DNA of 64,000 nucleotides from Lecanicillium sp. G3 (lineage: Eukaryota > Ascomycota > Sordariomycetes > Hypocreales > Cordycipitaceae), in the NCBI GenBank assembly GCA_037575805.1, contig JAZHPD010000001.1, forward strand, positions 806,001-870,000, given 5' to 3'. Made by a program: the position numbers and the translations under genes. The notes beneath the pieces were generated by a model that was given only the letters and a program-made list of their open reading frames with translations, was not told the origin of the DNA and searched no databases. Of the stretch, positions 52,440 through 61,912 are shown piece after piece. The stretch's first letter is position 1; every line of letters begins with the position of its first letter.

Positions 52440-54876
52440 ATGGCGCCACCGCCCAAAACCAGCAACCCCGCGCCTGGGTACCTGGCCTCTGGCAAGCTTG
52501 ACAAGGCAGCGCCCCGGAGGCGGGCGACCCGGACCTCGCGATGCGGCAACTGCATGGTCTTTCTCGTCGTCGCCATTGCCTGCGTCATAGCTACCCTCCG
52601 CCTCTTTGGCTCGTCCACCGACCTGCGTCCCTGGTCGCGACTCGGCGACTGGGGGTTCTACGAGTATGAGGACAGCGACGAGCCGCTTGCCGGGCTTCCC
52701 GCGCCTCACGAAACCGACCGCTATCTTCTCGGCGTTGGCAAGGCCGACATCACCGGCCCGGTTGTCGAGCTCAACATGATGGGCTACGCAGATGCGAACC
52801 AGATCGGAAGCGGTGTACGCCAGCGCCTGTATTCTCGTGCTTTTATTGTTGGCGACCTTGATAACCCCAAGGATCGCTTCGTCTATCTCGTTCTTGATAC
52901 CCAGTCTGGCGACACTGCTGTCCGCTTTGGAATCCTCAAAGGCCTGCAAAAGCTCGGGTCGGCTTACTCCATGTACAATCACGACAACTTGGCCGTCACC
53001 GCCACTCATTCGCATTCCGGCCCGGGAGCTTGGCTCAACTACCTACTGCCACAAATCACGAGCAAGGGCTTCGACAGACAAAGCTACCAGGCCATTGTGG
53101 ATGGCTGCTTGCTTTCCATCAGGCGTGCGCATGAAAGCCTCGCCACTGGCAAGCTCAGCGTTGGTACCACCAAGGTCTTCGGCGCCAACATCAACCGCAG
53201 CCTATTCTCGTACTACGCCAACCCCGAAGAGGAGCGTGCCCGCTACAATATCAGCGCTGAGGACGATGGTTCCGTCGAGAAGGATATCACAGTACTCAAG
53301 TTTCAGCGCGAAGCGGACGGCAAGAATATCGGTGTTTTAACTTGGTTTCCGACTCACGGGACTTCCATGCAAGCCAACAACACTCTTATTACGGGCGACA
53401 ACAAAGGTTTGGCGGCAGACTTGTTTGAGCGCCAAGTTCGCGGTGGAACAGACGAGACAGATGAGTTTGTTGCCGGCTTTTCTCAAGCCAACATGGGAGA
53501 CGCGAGCCCCAACGTTCTGGGCGCGTACTGCCAGGACTCTGGTGAGCCCTGTGATTTTAAGACGAGTAGCTGCAGCGACGGCCGTCCTGGATCCTGTCGC
53601 AGCCGTGGGCCATTCTTCTTCGAAAAGGACGGTGGAGCAATGTCATGTTTCGAGATTGCGCGCCTACAAGTAAAGGGTGCCATGGAGGTCTATGAAAAGC
53701 TGAACAAGGCGGACAACAACGTTCGCGGAGTTGGTGTCAAGGCCATTCACGAGTTTCACGACATGGCCGGCTTTGAGTTTGTGCTCCCGAACGGCACCGC
53801 AGCGCGTACTTGCCCAGCGGCACTTGGATACTCGTTCGGCGGTGGTACGAGTGATGAGCCGGGTCATTTTGACCTGGTCCAACACGGCAGCAACATGACC
53901 AACTCGTCGCCGATATGGAGGGTCGTTAGATGGCTGCTTAAACCGCCGAGCCAGGAGCAGATGGACTGCCAGTATCCCAAACCCATCATTCTTGATGTCG
54001 GTGAGGTTGGCCGGCCTTACGAATGGACTCCGAATATTGTAGATGTCCAGACCTTCCGCGTCGGCCAGCTTGTCATTATAGTTAGCCCCGGTGAGGCTAC
54101 AACGATGGCTGGTAGGCGCTGGAAGGAAGCTGTGGCAGCTCAGAGCAAGAAGCAGCTGGATGAAGATCTGGGCGGCCAGGAGCCGATTGTGGTGATTGGA
54201 GCACCAAGCAACAGTTACACGCACTACATTACTACAGAGCAAGAGTACAAGTAAGTTGAATGGCACTGTATGGAGGTGGTGCAAAGCTAATCGAATCAGC
54301 ATTCAACGTTACGAGGGCGCTTCAACACTATACGGCGCGCACACGCTGGCGGCCTACGTCAACCGCACACTGGAAACTCTGCACTACCTCAAGGCGACGC
54401 ACCCCACGCCGCGCGCAGGACGCAAAGTGCGTCGCCTGCCGCCCGACAACAGCCGCAAGTCGATGAGTTTCATCCCAGGCGTGGTGTACGACCGGACGTG
54501 GTCAGGCAAGTACGGCAACGTCAGCAAAGACGTGGCCAAAGCACGATTCTCGCGAGGAGAGACGGTCACGGCGAGCTTTGTGGGTGCCAACCCGCGAAAC
54601 AACCTGCGATTGGAAGAAACGTACGCCGCAGTCGAATACCGCGCAGACGGTCAGTCTGAGTGGACGAGGGTCCGGGACGACTCAGACTGGGGCGTCATCT
54701 TCCGATGGAAACGGCTGTCGGGGATCCGGGGCACAAGCGAGGTGACGGTGGAGTGGGAAATCGAGGAGCGCGCGAAGGCAGGCGAGTACAGATTGCGATA
54801 TTTCGGCGACGCCAAGGCATTCGGGGGCAAGATTACAGCGTTCGACGGCGCGAGCGCGTCATTTCAGGTCGGATAG
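52440..54876 (+). CDS. Neutral/alkaline ceramidase, membrane-anchored
   Basis: Neutral ceramidase hydrolyses the N-acyl bond of ceramide to sphingosine and fatty acid. Exons 52440-54250 and 54300-54876 give 795 residues; the junction restores EYNIQRYEGASTLYG. A basic N-terminus and one span (about 39-57) predict a type II membrane anchor rather than a cleaved signal. The catalytic domain starts LLGVGKADITGPVVELNMMGYA. The zinc-site block is ATHSHSGPGAW (190-199) and the nucleophile block is NMGDASPN with Ser356, equivalent to the NxGDVSPN serine of characterised ceramidases. A C-terminal immunoglobulin-like domain (ARFSRGETVTASFVGANPRN onward) is normal for the family. The Cys-rich loop CQDSGEPCDFKTSSCSD is also typical. 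Intact; function is firm, subcellular site inferred. Confidence 0.95.
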
Positions 54877-57659
54877 GTGAGCGGTGAGTGTTCGACAGGT
54901 AGCGGTGTTTTTTCTCGGCTTCAGCATACCGATGGAGCATGGGCGTTGGGAACATTTTGGGGAATTGCTTGCGCATTTGATTGAATTCTTGAACAGCACG
55001 CGAATCATCTTGAATAAGGGATCATAGCACAACAGCCAATAAACAGATTTCTTTTTGCAGACATATTTCAGGAGTGAAGAGGGCGTGTAAGATGGTTGGG
55101 GGAACTGCTGCACAGATTCGACATGACGGGATGGATGGGCGGCCGTAACCGCCCCTGTCGAAATTCTCCCCGATGAACGAGCAAGACGAGATGAGAAGAG
55201 GTGAGACTTTCTTTCGTCAGAAGACATGGATGGCATGAAGTTGCCCTCCATTTTCTTTGCACGTTGCCTACCCGCGTCCCTGTGACAGGCTGAGGAGCCC
55301 ATCAATGTGAGACAAGGGAAGCGCCGGGAAGGTCCAGAGTGTGGCGGAGGATGTGGCTGGGGAGTGCCCAGCCTGCTTGCTAGCGCCCAGCGGGAAGGCA
55401 GGGCCTTTGTGTGGGAAGGCTTATCTCGGTGACATTCTGGATGGGACAAAAACGAAATTTAGGCTCCGTTAGCGGCAGCTAATGCGAGGCGTTTTCTTCG
55501 TTCAACTCGCCGGTTGGAGAGCCCCGGGGCTTGAAATGGAAGAGGCTCGGTTTGTTGACGGGTGATGGGCGCAAGGGGGGGAGGGCCGGGCAGTGAGCCG
55601 ATAACAGCAAAGTTTCGCTTTCGCCCTGCAGAGAGGGGGGTTTACTGCGCAAGATGAGCTTGATTTTACTAGATGAGAGCAGGAACTCAGGAAATCGAAA
55701 TCGAATGAAATGGGCGCGCAGCCGCCCCTGTGGAAGGCAGAAAGCAGTAGGTAGACTGAGGCCTGCCTGCATGCGGACATGGCGGCTAGTTACAGAACAG
55801 GTCATTTTTTTGGCGAGAGACAAAGTGCATCAGTTCTATAATAATAGCGTGAAATAAAAAGGGAATTGTCGCAAATAAGAAAAAAGTGAACACTGTCTCT
55901 TTTTTCTCTGAACTTTGCGCCGCCCATTTGCAAGTTTTACTCCACTGATAAAAAAGCCTGAAACCGGCGCGTCGTCATATGTCCACTGATGATCGGCGCG
56001 AAGAGTTGCTCGTCGTGGCAAAAACCCGGCTGGGGTTTTGGAGCTTTTTGTCTGGTTTATTACGAGAGATATTTAAAAAGAAAATCAAAGGCACAACGTC
56101 ACCGAGCGGGCTGGGTGGTTCGACGCCCCCAGTTGCTGTGCATAGTACCTGTAGTTCGTCTCGAGTTTAGTTGTCCACTCTGAGAGAAAAAGGGAGACGA
56201 CACCCGGCTGAGTCTGGTCTCGTCCCCTTTGGGATAATAATACCTCTTTTTTTCTTCAATATGTCTCGTATAGAATCCATCCCGAGTTATCCATCACGAA
56301 CTAATCCACTTTCCTGGCACCCAATCAGCAAGGGTAGTTGCATACTAGCTAGTTCGTTGTTAAACTTGGCTTTTTGAGCCAAGCTGTCCTGCCCCCGCCA
56401 ACCAACCAACTAGTTTATCCTCTTCCATTCCTCCTCCTCCGGCCAGACAGGCAAAAAACCTCGAGGAGTCGGGGCCAGAACACAAAAAGCACCACGGCAA
56501 AGCTGCAGAGTTAAGTTTCGTGCCCGCCATCATTCCTTGCCGCCCCGGCGCTATCTGTCCAACCACCGCCGTTCCCTGATGGGCCGGTCTGCCGTGTTCC
56601 TCTCCCGCTGTTCCCCCTTGCCTCTTTTTAACCTTTGTCCATCTCTCTGCTCTTCCTTTCTCGCTGACGCACCATGCCGGGAAAATCATGAGATGAGTGA
56701 CGAGGCTCCGCCCCTCTGGGTAGTATTTCTCGCACATCTTTCCTTTCGCATACCCAGGTTTACCCACCACCCCCCAGCCATGTTCCCTGGTTTGCCTGAA
56801 GCCTTGCCGGCGAGTTTTGCCTGTTACCCGCCCAGGTCATCCACATCCACACGCACACGCACACATCCCCCTAAGCCCCCCCGGTCTTGCCCATATTGAG
56901 TCAAATGGCCTGCTTGTCGATGCTCATAAAACAATGGATCACTCGTCGTGCTCACTGTGCTCGCTGTGCTCACTTGCGGATGCTGCGGCGCATGGCAATC
57001 CAGTCTCCATAATTGAGCGGCGCTGCTCACCTTTTCTCGTCCTCCCGCCTGTACTCAGTAAGCAATGATGGCCGAGTTATCCCATGTATCCGTCATTAGT
57101 GCCATGTGGTCCTAGATAAACACATCGCCCCCCTTGAGTCGGTCGTTTGCGTGTCCCAGTGCATCTTGACACTCTTGGCACCTTCCTCTCATCTAGAGAG
57201 TCTATGCTGCTGTAGACACCACTCACTAACAAACTAGTCTGCGTCTCTTCATCTTCTTCTCCTCATTCTTCTCTTGGCCTATACAGGATTCCCACGTAGT
57301 CAGGCACTACTCTATCATTTCTTTTTTTCGTCATCTCTTCCCTTCCGTCGCCAACAAAGACGGCCAACGTTCGACTCGGGCCGCATTCAGACTACAACCT
57401 CATTGTCCGGAAACTCAACCCTTGAGCGATATCCACCATTTCGATCCTGCTGTTGGATAACAAAAGTCTATTCGAATCGCCCTTTTTTTTTTTCCTCTCT
57501 CGTCTCTCTTTACTTTTTTTTTTTTTTTTGGATACACCTACTCTCTTCTCTTTACTATCTTCTCTCCCCCTCTATTCCTCGCGCGCGTTTATGCACCGGT
57601 GCATCGCCTTCTCATACGCCAGTACAACCTCACGGCTTTAAGCCGTCGATACCACAGCC
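54877..57659. other. Intergenic: ceramidase 3' region and glycosyltransferase promoter
   Basis: About 2.8 kb. The left ~600 bp should be the ceramidase 3' UTR; antisense frames there are shadows. The right ~420 bp (57240-57659) are strongly C/T-rich with T runs, a classic fungal leader for the + gene at 57660. In between I find no gene or structured RNA. Confidence 0.5.
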
Positions 57660-59526
57660 ATGGCCCACGAGAAGCGCTTCCTGGCGCCTGCGTTTCCGCC
57701 TCGCAGCATCAAGACTGTCGTGCTCTCCTTCTTCGGCACATGTCTCTTCTTCTCCTTTTATAGCCTCTCGCAGATGCCCTCCGCCGGCTACTACCCGCAC
57801 TACATCTACAACCACCTCGCCACCTACCTCGACAAGGGCGGCGTCTACAACAACACGCTCTACCAAAATGGCACCGAGGCCGCCGTCCACCCCCACTGGA
57901 ACTTTAGCCAGCCCTGCGACAACTTTCCGAGCACCGAGGATATCATGGTCGTCATGAAGACGGGCGCCACCGAGGCCTTTGACAAGATGCCCACGCAGCT
58001 GCTGACCAGCCTGCAATGCATCCCCGACTTTTTGCTCTTTTCCGACTTGGTACGGCGCCTTGTTGACGGCAGTAAGCAATCGCGAGCTAACATGTGCAGG
58101 AACAACAAATCGGCAAATACCACATCTACAATGTCCTCGACCGCGTCGAGAACATCATGACCAGCGACCGCGACGAGTTTCTTCTCTACCAGGCCCAGCA
58201 AGACTGCCCCATCTCGCAAAAGGAGTGCACCAAGGGAATGCCAGGAGGCTGGGACCTCGACAAGTACAAATTTATGAACATGGTAGTTCGTACGTGGGAG
58301 ATGCGCCCAAACATGAAGTGGTACGTCTTTGTCGAGGCAGACACATACGTCGTCTGGCCCAACCTGGTCAACTGGCTCAACACCCAAATGAACGCGACCG
58401 AGGACGTCTACGTTGGAGGAATCGCCTTCTTGAACAACCTGCCGTTTGCTCACGGCGGAACCGGCTACGCAGTTTCTGGGGTTCTGCTCGAGCGACTGGT
58501 CGAGTCAGTAGTCAAGGACCCGGCCAAGTTTGACGAGATGGCCACTCACACCTGCTGCGGAGACGCTCTTCTGGCCGAGGCGATCGACAACCTCGAGGTT
58601 TCTGTGCAAAGGGCCAGCCCCATGTTCAACGGAGAAAAGCCCAACACCCTCGCCTTTAGCCCTCGCGACTGGTGCCAGCCGCTCTTTACGCTTCACCACA
58701 TGAACTCGGAAGAGGTCAGCTCGGTATGGCAATACGAGCAAACACGCACCAAGACGGTACGTTCCTTTTTTATCTGCTCGAAAATTTCTAGTGCTCATCA
58801 TCATAGGATCCCCTGCAAATCCGCGACATTTACCATGCCTTTGTTGCGCCGAACCTGGTTCCCCTCCGCCCCAAGTGGAACAACCAAGCCGAACAGAAAT
58901 GCTTCGAGAACCCCGGAGACGGCGATAACGTCGTCCAGAAGCACGCCCACGAGTCCGCCGAGGCGTGCGCGCGCGTCTGCGTCGCCGACGGCCTGAGCAT
59001 CGACACGGAGGCGTACGAGAAGCTCGAGACGGACGAGGAGCGCGACTGGTACCTGCAGCTCCGCTACCGCCGCCAGGTCAACAGCGGCGGCCCGCCCGCG
59101 GAGCGCAGCTGCTTCCAGTGGCGCTGGCGCAGCGGCACCTGCTGCGTCAGCGACAGCTTCCGTCTCGGATACCCCACGCGCGCGCGCGACGAGGACGACG
59201 CCACGAGCGGCTGGTTCGTCGAGGGCATCCAGCGCTGGGTCGACGAGCACGGCCAGTGCCCGAACGGGACCGAGTGGACGACGCCCGAGTGCGTGGGCAA
59301 GTGGTGCCCCGACCAGGTGGCGATGCGCAAGCAGCTCGCGGAGGCGGAGAAGGAAGCCGAGGAGGCCAGGAAGGCTGAAGAGGCCAGGAAGGCTGAAGAG
59401 GCTGCAAAGGCCGAGGAAGCTGCAAAGCTCGGCGAGTCGGCAGAGACGGAGCAAGAAAAGGAGGCCGCGAACCCCGAGGATGGCACCGGGCAAGGGAACG
59501 AGGGCGAGGGCGAGGACCTTCGGTGA
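57660..59526 (+). CDS. Glycosyltransferase family 31-type protein (Fringe/DUF604-like), Golgi type II membrane
   Basis: Exons 57660-58049, 58100-58756 and 58807-59526 give 588 residues with all junctions in phase 0. A short cytosolic N-terminus and one span (about 19-36, TVVLSFFGTCLFFSFYSL) make a type II Golgi topology. The catalytic core includes EDIMVVMKTGATEAFDKMP, WDLDKYKFMNMVVRTWEMRP, WYVFVEADTYVVW (EAD at 209-211 as the likely metal/donor acidic motif), GGIAFLNNLPFAHGGTGYAVSG and CCGDALLAEA. This pattern fits fungal GT31/DUF604 proteins; donor and acceptor are unknown. The last exon adds a Cys-rich, PAN/apple-like region (KCFENPGD, ACARVCVADG, CFQWRWRSGTCC) and an Ala/Glu/Lys repeat tail (EEARKAEEARKAEEAAKAEE). 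Confidence 0.9.
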
Positions 59527-59857
59527 ATGTCTGTGGATGCGGCTGTATAAATATCATTGGATGGCGTTTTGGATTATTACTCGGATAAAAAGGCTTGGAT
59601 GGCGTCTACTTTTTCTTTCCTTTATATATTAACGTTACAATTTCACCACGATTATTCTCTTGACTATACGCCCCTTGTACGTGATGACATCAGTAGATGG
59701 TGGTTTACTGTGCTGAACGACCAAGTGAGTAAAAGAAGCGGGTATACTCCGTCTACGGCAGCAAAAAAAAAGCACAAAGAAAAAGTGAAAAGAGCAGTTA
59801 AAGAAAATTTATGTCTGGGAGATTGCTTAGAAGTGCCAACAAAAAAAGAAATTGTTA
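59527..59857. other. Intergenic, glycosyltransferase 3' region
   Basis: AT-rich 3' UTR-like DNA between the GT31 stop and the minus-strand tRNA-Glu. The A-rich stretch at 59760-59850 is T-rich on the tRNA strand and offers a polymerase III terminator. No gene. Confidence 0.6.
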
Positions 59858-59938
59858 CTCCGGTACAGGGAATCGAACCCTGGGCTGCTCGGTTCAATTC
59901 ATGAGAGCGAGCGATGTTAGCCACTACACCATACCGGA
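59858..59938 (-). tRNA. tRNA-Glu (anticodon CUC) with 9-nt intron
   Basis: Minus strand: acceptor TCCGGTA/TACCGGA with discriminator G; D arm GTGT...ACAT closed as in tRNA-Glu; anticodon stem GCTCG/CGAGC fully paired; loop C-T-CTC-A, then nine bases TGAATTGAA, then C38; variable loop of four; T arm CAGGG-TTCGATT-CCCTG. Removing the nine bases gives a 72-nt tRNA, the normal length for Glu. The intron begins one base 3' of the anticodon, the canonical site, and is very short. Boxes A and B look intact. Confidence 0.9.
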
Positions 59939-60862
59939 TGTTGTTCCTTGTTGAAGACGATTGTCCTAAAAGCGGACTAAGAAGGGTAGGTGGCGTTGGG
60001 CGTTTCAAAACGAACGGCCTGGTTGTTAGTGAGTGGGCTTGTAGGCGTCTTGGCCCCTGTATCGTTTCCTCGTCCTTCGCGATGTATATTTCAGTCTCTT
60101 TTTCCCTTTTTTTTTCTTCTTTTTACTATTGCCTTGTTAGTAAAAGAATGAGCAAGTGAGAGGGAGATTGGACAATAGTGCCTGGGGATATGCAAGTATA
60201 CGGGAAAAGGCTCCTGGTCGGTAGCAGCGTTGCTTAGCATTGCAGATCTGCAAAAGGTTTCACACGCACACACATACACACTCTCTCTCTGCACGCTGAC
60301 AAGACATACATGCACAGCGAACGGTGGGCCGGTGTGCGCAACTGCAGGCTGCAGCAGGCGTGCATATATATATGTGTACGTGCTATATATCCCGCATGTC
60401 AAAAGAACTTTTTTAATTAATGCTTCTCTTTGCATCGCAACATGCGTAATGCAGCCTGACGGTGCGCATCGACGTCATGCGGCAGGCATGTACACGTAGT
60501 GGCCAAACATGGGAAGAGATCAACCGTCAAGTACGCAGACCTAGCAGAGAAGGACGGTTGGCATAATGGGGTGGTCGTGGTGCTTGGTTTAACGGCAAAG
60601 TGTATTGCTTCGTGCAGTGGCGTCTAATTATACAAGGTGCTCCAGGTCATCCAGCCTTTTTCCCAATCCCATCTCCATCCTTTCCTTTCATGACCTTCGT
60701 GTACGTCTCTTTAATATATACGTCTTCCATCTTGCTAATGTGCTTGCCTTCTTTGCCAGTGATGATGCTAAGCGAGACAAAAGCATGTCTGAATATAACA
60801 TGGTATCATGATGCTTCCAATATCAAATAACTCCCCGAAAAAAAAAATCAATCCGCCTCCGT
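59939..60862. other. Intergenic, tRNA-Glu to F-box gene
   Basis: About 0.9 kb holding the tRNA upstream flank and the F-box gene 3' region. Simple sequence: CACACATACACACTCTCTCTC (60264-60290) and an AT/GT repeat (60363-60377). Small frames lack recognisable products. Confidence 0.5.
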
Positions 60863-61912
60863 TCACCCCAGGACTAGCCCACCCGACAGGCCCGGGCTCG
60901 ACACGGGCGTCCCGGCAGGGCTCTTGCCGGCGCCGCCGTGGCGGCCGCACCGGTGCCGGTCCTTGGGCGAGCTCATGAAGCAGTACGACTTGGCGCCCTC
61001 GGGGGCTGGCGGGCCGAAGCGCTCCCTGATCTCGCAGTACTCGTACCCGTCGCCCATCCAGCTGCGCAGGTGCCTGTGCAGCTCGCACCGCGAGATGCCG
61101 CACTTGCGGCAGTACACCTGGCCCTTGACGCGCAGCCTCTCCAGCCCGTTGCTGTTCTGCGCCACCGCCGCCACCGTCGTCGTCGTCGTCGTCGTCGTCG
61201 CAGCCGGAGCAGTTTCTTGCCGCACTGGCGCCGCGGGACGCTGCTGTCTGCTGTTGCTGCTGCTGCTGCTGGTGTTCAGGTGCCGCACGCCGCGCCACAC
61301 CCACTCGAGGTCGTTGGGCCCGTTGTAGCGGCTGCTGAGGGCCACGCGGCTGTTCTTGCGGCGGTGGACGGCGTACAGCTTCGAGTGCGCCAGGCCCAGG
61401 CACACGGCGTCGATGGGGTCGAGGAAGTCGAAGAGGGTGTAGTGCATCTCGGGCGGGAGGTCGAGCAGCGACATGCGCGCGGCGCTGCGCGGCGGCGGGC
61501 GCGGCTGGTCCGGCGCCAGGATGCCCGCGTCCTCGGGCTCCTTGTCCGTCGCCGAGTACGACCGCCGCGGGGGCTTCTTCTTGAGCTGTGGGCGGAGCGC
61601 GGAGACGAGGGCCTGCTGCGTCTGCGTGGCGCTCGGCGGCAGGGGCGCGGTGCGCAGGACGGCGTGCTCGGGGATGGTGGCCTCGGTCGGGATGTGGTGC
61701 GTTGCCGCCGCCACCGCCGCCGCCGCCGCCGGCGGGTTGGCTGGAGAAGGGGAGGGTGACGACGACACCTGCAGGGCGGCTAGGAAGTCGGGCGCGACGT
61801 CGCCCTGGAAGTCGGTGACTGAGTAGCCCCTGCGCGCGGGACGCTTCGGCGGGAGGCCATCGCGAGTGGTGCGCTGGGCCTGGGCGGTTCCGTCGGCGAG
61901 CCACTGGACCAT
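60863..61912 (-). CDS. F-box protein with C-terminal Cys/His cluster
   Basis: This single-exon gene codes 349 residues. The F-box is at about 147-185 (MSLLDLPPEMHYTLFDFLDP, then DAVCLGLAHSKLYAVHR) and should bind Skp1 in an SCF ubiquitin ligase. No WD40 or LRR substrate domain is present. Instead, after a Ser/Gln/Thr-rich spacer that includes an eight-Thr run from an ACG-type repeat, there is a Cys/His cluster at 268-293 (YCRKCGISRCELHRHLRSW, then EYC), with further Cys at 311 and 322, perhaps a small zinc-binding module. The N-terminus carries two copies of a PxRRxYSxTD motif (25-34 and 115-123). F-box genes of this form are common in Pezizomycotina; the target is unknown. Confidence 0.85.
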   Translation of the reverse strand: MVQWLADGTAQAQRTTRDGLPPKRPARRGYSVTDFQGDVAPDFLAALQVSSSPSPSPANPPAAAAAVAAATHHIPTEATIPEHAVLRTAPLPPSATQTQQALVSALRPQLKKKPPRRSYSATDKEPEDAGILAPDQPRPPPRSAARMSLLDLPPEMHYTLFDFLDPIDAVCLGLAHSKLYAVHRRKNSRVALSSRYNGPNDLEWVWRGVRHLNTSSSSSNSRQQRPAAPVRQETAPAATTTTTTTTVAAVAQNSNGLERLRVKGQVYCRKCGISRCELHRHLRSWMGDGYEYCEIRERFGPPAPEGAKSYCFMSSPKDRHRCGRHGGAGKSPAGTPVSSPGLSGGLVLG

